This document shows positions 32,969 to 41,418 of a stretch of DNA of 64,000 nucleotides, piece after piece. The notes below the pieces were generated by a model. The model did not search any database. It was not told the origin of the DNA and saw only the letters and a list, made by a program, of their open reading frames with translations. Source of the DNA: DASYLJ01 sp964432595 (lineage in GTDB: Bacteria; Desulfobacterota; Binatia; DP-6). The DNA lies in NCBI GenBank assembly GCA_964432595.1, contig CAYSOF010000010.1:62001-126000 (forward strand), in the 5' to 3' direction. A program made the translations under genes and the position numbers. Position 1 is the first letter of the stretch. Every line of letters begins with the position of its first letter.

Positions 32969-33003
32969 GCTGACCGCCGGGTCAGCGGCAGTCGAGCGCC
33001 GCT
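32969..33003 (+). promoter_or_regulatory. Second CTGACC dyad and overlapping leader hairpin
   Basis: GCTGACC/GGTCAGC (32969-32986, loop GCCG) repeats the core of the upstream dyad. A second hairpin AGCGGC/GCCGCT (32984-33003) shares three bases with it, so as RNA the two exclude each other. It could be a second operator or a leader switch; the sequence does not decide. Confidence 0.4.
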
Positions 33004-33028
33004 GCAGGCACCCACGGAGGGCAACGGG

Positions 33029-34327
33029 ATGGGATCGGGCATGGGCTCGAGGATCGCCGGCTTCGGCCGGCTCGGACACGCCGAGCGGCTCGCACGGCTG
33101 GCGGAACGGACGGGCCTCGGCCTCGACGATGTCGCCACCCTGACCGACGCTCAGGTCCTCAGCTTCGAGGCGGCGGACCACATGATCGAGAACGCCGTCG
33201 GCGTACTCGGCCTGCCCATGGGGGTGGCGCTCAACTTCCGCATCAACGGCGAGGACCGCCTCGTACCGATGGCGGTGGAAGAGCCGTCGGTGATCGCCGC
33301 GGCGAGCTCGGCGGCGCGTCTCGTGCGCGAGGGCGGCGGGTTCACCGCCGAGGCCGACCCGTCGATCATGATCGGCCAGGTGCACCTCGTGCGCGTGCCC
33401 GATCCCGACGTCGCGCGCCAGCGCATCGACGCCGCGGCCGAGCGCATCATGGCCGTCGCCGACGCGATCCATCCGAACATGGCCCGTCGCGGCGGCGGGG
33501 TGCGCGCCCTGACGGTACGGTCGCTGCCCGACGCCCCCGGCGGCGCGGGGCTCGTGGTCCACCTGCTCGTCGACGTCGGCGACGCGATGGGCGCCAACGC
33601 GGTCAACACGATGGTCGAGGCGATCTCGTCCGACCTCGAAGCGCTGTCGGGCGGCGAGGCGCGGCTGCGCATTCTGTCGAACCTGGCCGACCAGCGGCAG
33701 GCGCGCGCCGAGGGCCGCGTGCCGTTCGCGGCGCTCGAGACGCCGTCGCTGCCCGGCCGCGTGGTCGCCGAGCGCATCGTCGAGGCGTGGCACCTCGCCG
33801 ACGTCGATCCCTACCGCGCGACGACCCACAACAAGGGCGTGATGAACGGCGTCGACGCCGTCGCGCTCGCGACGGGGCAGGACTGGCGCGGCATCGAGGC
33901 GGGCGCGCACGCGTTCGCCGCGCGCGCGGGCCGCTACGCGCCGCTCACGACGTGGTCCATCGAGCACGACGCGCTGCTCGGCCGCATCGCGCTGCCGCTC
34001 GCGGTCGGCGTCGTCGGCGGCAACCTCGAGGTGAACGTCCGCGCGAAGCTCGCGATGCGCATCCTCGCGGTGCGCGGTGCGCGCGACCTCGCGGCGGTCA
34101 TGGCCGCGGCGGGGCTCGCGCAGAACCTCGCCGCGTTGCGCGCGCTCGTGACCGACGGCATCCAGCGCGGCCACATGGCGCTGCACGCACGTGGCCTGGC
34201 CCTCGCCGTCGGCACGCCCGACGGGCTCGCCGAGACGGTCGTCCAACGGCTCATCAGCTCGGGCGAGATCAAGCTGCACAAGGCGCGCGAGATCCTCGCG
34301 ACGCTGCGTGCGGAAGGGGCGTGCTGA
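33029..34327 (+). CDS. mvaA: Class II hydroxymethylglutaryl-CoA reductase
   Basis: The 432-residue enzyme matches the bacterial class II HMG-CoA reductase of Pseudomonas mevalonii along its length. It carries catalytic Glu85 (VEEPS), Lys269 (THNKG), Asp285 (GQDWR) and His382 (GHMALHA), which correspond to Glu83, Lys267, Asp283 and His381 there. Blocks such as DAMGANAVNTM, RLRILSNLAD and YRATTHNKGVMNGVDAV are intact. It reduces HMG-CoA to mevalonate, or in mevalonate-degraders runs in reverse. The co-encoded HMG-CoA synthase and squalene genes favour the synthetic direction. There is no membrane part. ATG 33029 has GGAGG eight bases upstream. The stop overlaps the next start (TGATG). Confidence 0.95.
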   Translation: MGSGMGSRIAGFGRLGHAERLARLAERTGLGLDDVATLTDAQVLSFEAADHMIENAVGVLGLPMGVALNFRINGEDRLVPMAVEEPSVIAAASSAARLVREGGGFTAEADPSIMIGQVHLVRVPDPDVARQRIDAAAERIMAVADAIHPNMARRGGGVRALTVRSLPDAPGGAGLVVHLLVDVGDAMGANAVNTMVEAISSDLEALSGGEARLRILSNLADQRQARAEGRVPFAALETPSLPGRVVAERIVEAWHLADVDPYRATTHNKGVMNGVDAVALATGQDWRGIEAGAHAFAARAGRYAPLTTWSIEHDALLGRIALPLAVGVVGGNLEVNVRAKLAMRILAVRGARDLAAVMAAAGLAQNLAALRALVTDGIQRGHMALHARGLALAVGTPDGLAETVVQRLISSGEIKLHKAREILATLRAEGAC

Positions 34328-36267
34328 TGTCGGCCCCGATGCTCAGCGCCGACACCGCGTCGGCGGAGTCCTCCAGGACCGCCGTCGACGACGCGATCGC
34401 CCGCAGCCAGCAGTACCTCCTCGGCCTGCAGTACGACGCGGGCTACTGGCACGCGCCGCTCGAAGCGAACGTGGGCATGGACGCCCAGTTCATCGTCTTC
34501 AACCGCTTCGTCGGCCGCCGGCCGCAGGAGACCGAGCAGCGGCTCGTCGCGCGCATGCTGGCGACGCAATCCGACGACGGCAGCTGGCCGCTGTACGTCG
34601 GCGGCCCGGGGCACCTGAGCACGACGATCGAGGCGTACTTCGGCTGCAAGCTCGCCGGCATCGGGGCCGACCATCCCGCGATGGTGAAGGCGCGCGCGTT
34701 CATCCACGCGCACGGCGGCCTCGAGCGTGCCGGCGTCTTCACGCGTACGTTCCTCGCCTACTTCGGCCAGTTCCCCTGGTGGGGCCTGCCGGCGATGCCC
34801 GTCGAGCTGAACCTGCTGCCGCCGTGGTTCCCCATCAACATCTACGCGATGTCGAGCTGGGCGCGGGAGACCGTCGTGCCGCTCACGGTGCTGATGGCGC
34901 TGCAGCCGACGCGGCCGCTCGAGCCGGGCTGCGGCGTCGAGGAGCTCTGGCTCGCGGCGCCCACGCCCGAGTCGGTCGGCTTCAAGCGCAGCGACGCCCT
35001 CTTCACCGTGCGCAATGCGTTCCTGGCGCTCGACCGCGTGCTGAACGTGCTCGGCAAGAGCGCATGGAAGCCGCTCCGTGCCCGGGCGATGAAGCGCGCG
35101 GAGCAGTGGATCCTCGCGCGCCAGGACGTGAACGGCGGCTGGGGCGGCATCCAGCCGCCGATGATCAACTGCGTGATGGCGCTGAAGGCCCTCGGCTATC
35201 CCGACGACCATCCGGCCATCGTGAAGGGGACGCAGGCGATCGACGACTTCCTCTACGAGCACCAGGGCCAGCTGTTCTTCCAGCCGTGCGTGTCGCCGAC
35301 GTGGGACACCGCGCTCTGTGCGAAAGCGCTGCTCGACTCGGGAATGCCGGAAAACGATCCCGCGCTGGTCAAAGCCGCCGAGTGGCTGATCGACAACCAG
35401 ATCTTCTCGCCCGGCGACTGGAGCGTCTACAACCCCGACCTCGAGCCGGGCGGCTGGGCGTTCGAGTTCGCCAACGACTGGTATCCCGACGTCGACGACT
35501 CCGCCGTCATCCTGATGGTGCTCCAGCGCGTCGCCGTCCCCGACGAGGCGGCGAAGCGGCGCGCGCTCGCGTTCGGCGTCAACTGGACGCTCGGCATGCA
35601 GAGCCGCAACGGCGGCTGGGGCGCGTTCGACACGAACAACGACGCCGAGTTCCTGAACCGGATCCCGTTCGCCGACATGGAGGCGATGATCGATCCGCCG
35701 ACCGAGGACCTGACGGGCCGCATCCTCGAGCTCATGGGCAACCTCGGCTTCGATCGCCGCTTCGGTCGCGCGCGGCGCGCGCTGCAGTTCGTGCACCGCA
35801 CGCAGCGCCCCGACGGCTCGTGGTGGGGCCGTTGGGGCGCGAACTTCATCTACGGCACGTGGTCCGTGCTGTCCGGCCTGCGCGCGATCGGCGAGGACCT
35901 GAACGCCCCGTACATCCGGCGCGCGGTCGGGTGGCTCAAGGCCTACCAGAACGCGGACGGCGGCTGGGGCGAGACGATCGCGTCGTACGACGACGAGGCG
36001 CTCGCCGCGCACGGCGAGTCGACGCCGTCGCAGACCGCCTGGGCGCTGCTCGGGCTGCTGGCCGGCGAGGAGGCCATCAGCCCCGAGGTCGAGCGCGGCG
36101 TCGCCCATCTGGTGGCGACGCAGCGAGCCGACGGCGGCTGGGACGAGCACCTCTTCACCGGAACCGGGTTCCCGCGCCACTTCTACCTGCGCTATTGGAT
36201 GTACCGCGACTACTTCCCGTTGATGGCGCTCGGCGTCTACCGCGCGCGGCTGGAGGGGTCCCGATGA
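34327..36267 (+). CDS. shc: Squalene-hopene cyclase
   Basis: The 646-residue protein is a family-typical length squalene-hopene cyclase (HpnF). It carries the proton-donating motif DVDD at residues 388-391 and at least six QW repeats (QSDDGSW, QDVNGGWG, QSRNGGWG, QRPDGSWWG, QNADGGWG, QRADGGWD). The C-terminal GTGFPRHFYLRYWMYRDYFP is the diagnostic cyclase end. It folds squalene to hopene/hopanol, acting as a monotopic membrane enzyme. The start ATG overlaps the mvaA stop by one base. Its stop overlaps the mvaS start by four. Both overlaps imply coupled translation. Confidence 0.97.
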   Translation: MSAPMLSADTASAESSRTAVDDAIARSQQYLLGLQYDAGYWHAPLEANVGMDAQFIVFNRFVGRRPQETEQRLVARMLATQSDDGSWPLYVGGPGHLSTTIEAYFGCKLAGIGADHPAMVKARAFIHAHGGLERAGVFTRTFLAYFGQFPWWGLPAMPVELNLLPPWFPINIYAMSSWARETVVPLTVLMALQPTRPLEPGCGVEELWLAAPTPESVGFKRSDALFTVRNAFLALDRVLNVLGKSAWKPLRARAMKRAEQWILARQDVNGGWGGIQPPMINCVMALKALGYPDDHPAIVKGTQAIDDFLYEHQGQLFFQPCVSPTWDTALCAKALLDSGMPENDPALVKAAEWLIDNQIFSPGDWSVYNPDLEPGGWAFEFANDWYPDVDDSAVILMVLQRVAVPDEAAKRRALAFGVNWTLGMQSRNGGWGAFDTNNDAEFLNRIPFADMEAMIDPPTEDLTGRILELMGNLGFDRRFGRARRALQFVHRTQRPDGSWWGRWGANFIYGTWSVLSGLRAIGEDLNAPYIRRAVGWLKAYQNADGGWGETIASYDDEALAAHGESTPSQTAWALLGLLAGEEAISPEVERGVAHLVATQRADGGWDEHLFTGTGFPRHFYLRYWMYRDYFPLMALGVYRARLEGSR

Positions 36268-37466
36268 CGACGCTACAGGTCGGTATCGATCAGCTGGGCA
36301 TCTTCATCCCGCGGCACACCCTGCCGCTCGACCGCCTCGCCGCCGCGCGCGGCGTCCCGCCCGAGAAGATCTCCGTCGGGCTCGGCGCGCTCGCGATGGC
36401 CGTGCCCGCACCGTGGGAAGACACGGTGACGCTCGGCGCGAACGCGGCGGCGCGCGCGCTGCGCGCCGGCGGCATCGCGCCCGACGAGATCGGGCTGCTC
36501 GTCGTCGGCACCGAGACCGCCGTCGACCACGCGAAGCCGGCGAGCATCTTCCTGCACGAGTTGCTCGGGCTCTCGTCGCGCTGCCGCACGTTCGAGCTGA
36601 AGCACGCGTGCTACGGCGGGACGGCGGGGGTCATGATGGCCGTCGACTGGGTGCGCTCGGGCGCGGCGCGCGGGCGGAAGGCGCTCGTCGTCGCCACCGA
36701 CATCGCACGCTACGACCTCGGCTCGAGCGCCGAGTTCACGCAGGGCGCGGGCGCGGCGGCGCTCGTGATCGGCGCGTCGCCGCGGCTGCTGGCGCTCGAT
36801 CCGACGACGGGCGTCTACGCACACAACGTGTGGGACTTCTGGCGCCCGCTCGACCGCCGCGAGGCGCTCGTCGACGGCAAGTTCTCCGTCGACTGCTACC
36901 TCGACGCCCTCGCCGGCGCGCTCGCCGACTATCGCGGCGGCGCGGAGCCCGTCCTCGACCGCATGGCGGCGCTGCTCTACCACACGCCGTTTCCGAAGAT
37001 GGCGCAGAAGGCGCACCGGCGTCTGGTCGAGCGCGAGCGGCCCGGGCTCGACGCGTCCGCGGTTGCAACCCTGGCCGATCGCACGTACGCCGAGCTGGTG
37101 GAGCCGTGGCTCTGGCTGGCGCGGCAGGCGGGCAACACCTATACCGCGTCGCTGTACCTCTGCCTCGCGTGGCTCGCGGAGCAGCAGGGTCCGAACCTCG
37201 AGGGCCGCGACGTCGGCCTGTTCTCGTACGGCTCGGGGTGCCAGGCCGAGTTCTTCAGCGGCCGATTCGCCGCCGGCAGCGCCGCGCACGGGGCGCGCAT
37301 CGGCGCCGCGGCGCTCCTCGCCGACCGCATCGTGCTCTCGGTCGAGCAGTACGAGCAGTTCGTGCGCGAGGGCGCGCGCGGCGGCACGCCCGCCGCGGGC
37401 GACGCGGGGCTCTGCCATCTCGCCGGGGTGCGCGATCACAAGCGGCACTACGAGGCCGTCGCGTGA
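36264..37466 (+). CDS. mvaS: Hydroxymethylglutaryl-CoA synthase
   Basis: The 400-residue protein is an HMG-CoA synthase with the active residues Glu84 (GTETAVDHAKP), Cys116 (KHACYGGT) and His240 (LLYHTPFPKMAQKA), which match Glu79, Cys111 and His233 of the Staphylococcus enzyme. It condenses acetyl-CoA with acetoacetyl-CoA. HMG-CoA synthase-like proteins also act in polyketide clusters on acyl-carrier proteins. The HMG-CoA reductase in the same operon makes the mevalonate role far more likely. The start ATG overlaps the shc stop (ATGA). The stop TGA overlaps the hpnD GTG start by four bases. Confidence 0.93.
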   Translation: MTTLQVGIDQLGIFIPRHTLPLDRLAAARGVPPEKISVGLGALAMAVPAPWEDTVTLGANAAARALRAGGIAPDEIGLLVVGTETAVDHAKPASIFLHELLGLSSRCRTFELKHACYGGTAGVMMAVDWVRSGAARGRKALVVATDIARYDLGSSAEFTQGAGAAALVIGASPRLLALDPTTGVYAHNVWDFWRPLDRREALVDGKFSVDCYLDALAGALADYRGGAEPVLDRMAALLYHTPFPKMAQKAHRRLVERERPGLDASAVATLADRTYAELVEPWLWLARQAGNTYTASLYLCLAWLAEQQGPNLEGRDVGLFSYGSGCQAEFFSGRFAAGSAAHGARIGAAALLADRIVLSVEQYEQFVREGARGGTPAAGDAGLCHLAGVRDHKRHYEAVA

Positions 37467-38323
37467 CCAGCCTGCCGGACGCCTACGCGTACTGCCGCAA
37501 CGTCACGCGGGAGAGCGCGTCGAGCTTCTACAACGCGTTCCGCCTGCTGCCGTCCGACCGGCGCGCGGCGCTCGACGCGGTGTACGCGTTCTGTCGCTTC
37601 GTCGACGACGTGGCGGACGACGACGGGCGGCGGGATCCGGCGGCGCTGCTGCGTCGCTGGCGCGAGGAGCTGGCGGCCGTCTACGACGGCACGCCGTCGC
37701 ACCCGATCGGCGTCGCGCTCGCCGACGCGGTGCCGCGCTTCGGCCTCGCGCGCGAGCACTTCGACGAGCTGATCCGCGGCGTCGAGATGGACCTGCGCTG
37801 CCGGCGCTACCAGACCTTCGACGACCTGTACGCCTACTGCTACCGCGTCGCGTCCACCGTCGGCCTGCTCTGCATCGAGATCTTCGGCCGCACGCAGCCG
37901 AGCGCGACGGACTATGCGGTCGACCTCGGCATCGCGTTCCAGCTGACGAACATCCTGCGCGACGTCCACGAAGACGCCGAGCGCGGCCGCATCTACCTGC
38001 CGCTCGAGGACCTGGAGCGCTTCGGCTGCAGCGAGGACGACCTGCTCCAGGGACGCTATTCGGCGAACGTCGCGGCGCTCATGGCGTTCGAGTGCGGCCG
38101 CGCGCGCGCATACTACCTGCGCGCGCAGGGTGCGCTGGCGCCGGAAGACCGCCGCGCGCTCGCGCCGGCCGAAGCGATGCGCTTCATCTACGAGCGCCTG
38201 CTCGGCCGCATCGAGTCGCGCCGGTTCGACGTCTTCGGGCCGCGCATCACGCTGCCGCGCTACGAGAAGGTCGGGCTGGCGCTGGCGGCGTGGGGACGCT
38301 CGCAGCTGGCGGCGTTCATCTGA
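37463..38323 (+). CDS. hpnD: Presqualene diphosphate synthase (HpnD-type)
   Basis: The 286-residue protein is a squalene/phytoene synthase. Its two Asp-rich motifs are DDVAD in YAFCRFVDDVADDD (about residues 47-51) and DVHED in LTNILRDVHEDAERGRIYLP (about 170-174). The start YAYCRNVTRESASSFYNAFRLLP and the RGRIYLPLEDLERFGC block fit HpnD, which joins two farnesyl diphosphates into presqualene diphosphate. The HpnC partner, which releases hydroxysqualene, is not seen in this window. The family could also be carotenoid-forming CrtB, but the neighbours shc and hpnE favour squalene. GTG 37463 overlaps the mvaS stop by four bases. Confidence 0.88.
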   Translation: MTSLPDAYAYCRNVTRESASSFYNAFRLLPSDRRAALDAVYAFCRFVDDVADDDGRRDPAALLRRWREELAAVYDGTPSHPIGVALADAVPRFGLAREHFDELIRGVEMDLRCRRYQTFDDLYAYCYRVASTVGLLCIEIFGRTQPSATDYAVDLGIAFQLTNILRDVHEDAERGRIYLPLEDLERFGCSEDDLLQGRYSANVAALMAFECGRARAYYLRAQGALAPEDRRALAPAEAMRFIYERLLGRIESRRFDVFGPRITLPRYEKVGLALAAWGRSQLAAFI

Positions 38324-39651
38324 TGCGGCACGTGGTGGTCGTGGGGGGCGGGTTCGCGGGGCTGTCCGCCGGCGTCGCGCTGGCGTCGGACGGCGTGCGG
38401 GTGACGGTGCTCGAGGCGCGCGCACGTCTCGGCGGCCGCGCGTACTCGTTCACCGACGGCGAGACCGGCACGGTCGTCGACAACGGGCAGCACGCGATGA
38501 TGGGCTGCTACACGCACACGCTCGCGTTCCTCCGTCGGATCGGTGCGGCCGACCGCGTCGTGCGCCAGGCGAACCTGCGCGTCGACATGGTGCACCCGCG
38601 CCTCGGCGCCGGCGCGATCGCGTGCCCCGGCTGGCCGAGCCCGCTGCACATGCTGGCGGGCATCGCGCGCTATCGCCTGCTGTCGGTCGGCGAGCGGGCG
38701 CGTGCGCTCCTCGCGGGAGCGCGGCTCATGACGATGCGCCGGCGCCGCGATCCCTGGCTCGCGACGGCCACCGTCGAGCAGGTGCTGGTCCGGCTGGGGC
38801 AGACGGCCCACGCGCGCGAGAGCTTCTGGAATCCCGTCGTCGTCGCGACGCTGAACGAGGAGCCGGCACGGGCCGCCGCGGCGCCGTTCGTCGAAGTGCT
38901 GGCGCGCGCGTTCTTCCGCTCGCGCGCCGACTCGCAGTTCGTGTTGCCGCGCGTGGGGCTCAGCGATCTCTACACCGACGACGCGCGCCGCGTGATCGAG
39001 GCGCGCGGCGGACGCGTCGAGACGAGCGCCCTCGCGACGGGCCTCGCGGTGCGTGACGACCGTGTCGCCGGCGTCGTGTTGCGCGACGGGCGCGAGTTGG
39101 CCGCCGACGCCTGCGTCGCCGCCGTGCCGCCGCGCGCCCTCGCGACGCTGCTGCCCGACGCGATCCGTGTCCGCCCGCCGCTCGAGACGTCGCCGATCGT
39201 CAGCACCCATCTGTGGTTCGATCGGCCCGTGCTCGACGGCGACTTCCTCGGGCTGCTCGGCACGACGACGCAGTGGGCGTTCAACCGCACGCGGCTCACC
39301 GGCGTCGCCGAGCCGGACGGCGGGCAGAGCGTCAGCGCCGTCATCAGCGCGGGACGCGACGCGGTCGAGTGGGACACGCAGCGCGTCGCCGACACGGTCG
39401 TCGGCGACCTGCGTGCGCTCGTACCCGCGGCGCGGACCGCCGGCTTGCGCCGCGCCGTCGTCGTGAAGGAGAAGCAGGCCACGATGGCCTGCACGCCCGC
39501 CGCCGAGCGCCTGCGGCCGGGGCCCGATCCCGGGATGCGCGGTCTCGTGCTCGCCGGCGACTGGATCGCCACCGGGCTCCCGCCCACCATCGAGAGCGCC
39601 GTGGAGAGCGGCGCGCGCGCCGCGGCGCTCGTCGCCGGCGGCTGGCAGTAG
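38323..39651 (+). CDS. hpnE: Hydroxysqualene dehydroxylase-type FAD oxidoreductase (HpnE)
   Basis: The 442-residue FAD-dependent protein has the dinucleotide motif VVGGGFAGLSAG (residues 5-16) and the partner EARARLGGRAYSF, then a conserved QHAMMGCYTHTL block. The C-terminal half ends in LVLAGDWIATGLPPTIESAVESG, the FAD-binding second half of phytoene-desaturase-like enzymes. HpnE reduces hydroxysqualene to squalene. Position and coupling to hpnD by a one-base overlap (TGATG) support HpnE over a carotenoid desaturase. HpnH follows after 16 bases. Confidence 0.9.
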   Translation: MRHVVVVGGGFAGLSAGVALASDGVRVTVLEARARLGGRAYSFTDGETGTVVDNGQHAMMGCYTHTLAFLRRIGAADRVVRQANLRVDMVHPRLGAGAIACPGWPSPLHMLAGIARYRLLSVGERARALLAGARLMTMRRRRDPWLATATVEQVLVRLGQTAHARESFWNPVVVATLNEEPARAAAAPFVEVLARAFFRSRADSQFVLPRVGLSDLYTDDARRVIEARGGRVETSALATGLAVRDDRVAGVVLRDGRELAADACVAAVPPRALATLLPDAIRVRPPLETSPIVSTHLWFDRPVLDGDFLGLLGTTTQWAFNRTRLTGVAEPDGGQSVSAVISAGRDAVEWDTQRVADTVVGDLRALVPAARTAGLRRAVVVKEKQATMACTPAAERLRPGPDPGMRGLVLAGDWIATGLPPTIESAVESGARAAALVAGGWQ

Positions 39652-39667
39652 TCACCAGGAGGTCTCC

Positions 39668-40666
39668 GTGCGTTTTCCGATCCACATCGCGACCGACATG
39701 ATGAAGCATCAGTTCCGCAACTGGATGCGCGGCAACCAGCGCTATCCGTACGTGCTGATGCTCGAGCCGCTGCACACCTGCAACCTGTCGTGCCTCGGCT
39801 GCTCGCCGGAGCGGTGGAACGGCGACCTGAAGGACCGGCTGACGCTCGACCAGTGCCTCGAGGCGGTCGACGAGGCGAACGCGCCGGTGGTGTCGATCTG
39901 CGGCGGCGAGCCGACCGTCTACCCGGAGCTGGCGCCGCTCGTCGACCAGATCATCGCCCGGAAGAAGCACATCTACCTCTGCACGAACGGCATCCTGCTC
40001 GACCGCTTCTACAAGAAGGGCACGCCGCACAAGCGCCTTTCCATCAACGTCCACCTCGACGGCATGGAGAAGACGCACGACTACATCACCGACAAGCCCG
40101 GCACCTTCCGGAAGGCGATCGACATGATCCGGGAGGGCAAGAAGCTCGGCTACACGGTGTGCACCAACACCACCGTGTTCCGCGAGACGGCCATCGAAGA
40201 GGTCGAGGAGATGTGCGCGTTCCTCTCCGGCCTCGGCGTCGACGGCATGCTCATCTCGCCCGGGTATCACTACGCGGCGATCCAGGAGGACCGCTTCCTC
40301 CACCGCGAGGAGACGCACACCAAGTTCAAGCGCGTGCTCGAGCTCTCGAAGAAGTACCGGCTCTACTCGACGCCGTTGTTCCTGCAGTTCGCCGCCGGCC
40401 AGCGCGAGTACCCGTGCACGCCGTGGGGCAACCCGACGCGGTCTCCGAAGGGCTGGAAGGGCCCCTGCTACCTGATCGAGGGCAAGTACTACGGCTCGTG
40501 GAAGGACTTCTGGGGCGGCGTCGACTGGGACTACTGGGAATCGCGTCAGGACCCGAAGTGCCAGAACTGCTTCATGCACTCCGGGTTCGAGCCGTCCGTC
40601 GTGCGCAAGCTGGGCGAGCGCCCGGCCGACCTGCTCACGATGGCGCGCTGGAACTTCTCGTCGTAG
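39668..40666 (+). CDS. hpnH: Adenosyl-hopene transferase HpnH (radical SAM)
   Basis: The 332-residue radical-SAM protein has Cys38, Cys42 and Cys45 in HTCNLSCLGCSPE. The start MRFPIHIATDMMKHQFRNWMRG and the block PLVDQIIARKKHIYLCTNGILL are typical HpnH. It attaches the 5'-deoxyadenosyl group of SAM to hopene, giving adenosylhopane, the first step of bacteriohopanepolyol side chains. The partner HpnG, which removes the adenine, is not in the window. A GTG start at 39668 follows AGGAGG. The 3' end overlaps the convergent acyltransferase gene by 32 bases. Confidence 0.95.
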   Translation: MRFPIHIATDMMKHQFRNWMRGNQRYPYVLMLEPLHTCNLSCLGCSPERWNGDLKDRLTLDQCLEAVDEANAPVVSICGGEPTVYPELAPLVDQIIARKKHIYLCTNGILLDRFYKKGTPHKRLSINVHLDGMEKTHDYITDKPGTFRKAIDMIREGKKLGYTVCTNTTVFRETAIEEVEEMCAFLSGLGVDGMLISPGYHYAAIQEDRFLHREETHTKFKRVLELSKKYRLYSTPLFLQFAAGQREYPCTPWGNPTRSPKGWKGPCYLIEGKYYGSWKDFWGGVDWDYWESRQDPKCQNCFMHSGFEPSVVRKLGERPADLLTMARWNFSS

Positions 40667-41354
40667 CCGCGGCACGCGCCCGCTCGCGGGCCCGTCCGAG
40701 CCGCACGGTCAGCTCATCGCGGAGCGCGTTCAACACCTCGGGCGGGGCGTCCGGCGGCACCTCGAGCGCCGGCTCGAACGCGAACACCATCCGCGAGAAC
40801 GGCAGCGGGATCATCGTCCGGTCCCACGACGGCGTGCGGAACGCGCGGCTCGGCCACCAGGCGCCCGGCACGACGGGCAGCCCGGTGACGCCGCCGAGCG
40901 TGATGGCGCCCATCTTGGCGATCAGCGCCGGCCCGCGCGGTCCGTCGACGATGATGCCCGCGCTGCAGCCGTTCGCGTGGATCTCGTCGGCCATGGCGTC
41001 CAGCGCCGCCCGTCCGCCCCGCGTGCTCGAGCCCCGCGCGGCGCGCAGGCCGAAGAGCGCCATCGTGTCGGCGATGAGATCGCCGTCGCGGCTGGCGCTC
41101 ACCATCACCACGCCGTCGCGATCGCGGAAGTGGTAGGGCAGGTAGAGCATGCCCTCGTGCAGCCCCGCGAAGAGGATGGGCAGCCCTCGCGTGAGGAACC
41201 GATCCTCGTGGTGCTTGTCGACGTAGGTGATGCGGCACGAGCGGAAGAGCAGGTAGGAGCACACGTAGAACAGCCGCGGGACGATCCATCGGAGCAGGCG
41301 AACGCCGAGGGAACGCCGCTTTCGGATGGACGACTGGCGTTCGGGAACGTCCAT
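40635..41354 (-). CDS. DUF374/lysophospholipid acyltransferase family protein
   Basis: The 239-residue protein has one N-terminal membrane segment (LLRWIVPRLFYVCSYLLFR). It then has the blocks of the DUF374 (LPLAT-like) family: FAGLHEGMLYLPY (H-x-G-like in place of NHxxxxD), VSASRDGDLIADTM, GIIVDGPRGPALIAK and ITLGGVTGLPVVPGAWWPS. Some bacterial members act in lipid A or phospholipid acylation, but most are uncharacterised. It may modify a lipid at the inner membrane. The C-terminal 25 residues are Arg/Ala/Ser-rich. Its coding end overlaps hpnH tail-to-tail. Confidence 0.85.
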   Translation of the reverse strand: MDVPERQSSIRKRRSLGVRLLRWIVPRLFYVCSYLLFRSCRITYVDKHHEDRFLTRGLPILFAGLHEGMLYLPYHFRDRDGVVMVSASRDGDLIADTMALFGLRAARGSSTRGGRAALDAMADEIHANGCSAGIIVDGPRGPALIAKMGAITLGGVTGLPVVPGAWWPSRAFRTPSWDRTMIPLPFSRMVFAFEPALEVPPDAPPEVLNALRDELTVRLGRARERARAAATTRSSSAPS

Positions 41355-41418
41355 GAGCTCGCGCGTGCGAGCCGAGACCTACCGCACGTGTGGTACCCCG
41401 GCAACCAGGGCGCCGCCG

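Larger units (their letters stand above)
32650..33028 (+). other. Intergenic region ahead of the mevalonate/hopanoid operon
   Basis: No gene is seen in this 379-base gap. It holds, in order, a perfect 11-base-arm hairpin, a TTGACA-type promoter, a 30-base dyad at the predicted start site, and a second dyad in the leader. The mvaA start at 33029 is fixed by a GGAGG site at 33016-33020. Confidence 0.6.

Noticed and set aside
36264..37466. mvaS as a polyketide-cluster HMG-CoA synthase-like enzyme
   Set aside because: No acyl-carrier protein or polyketide genes are near, and HMG-CoA reductase is in the same operon.
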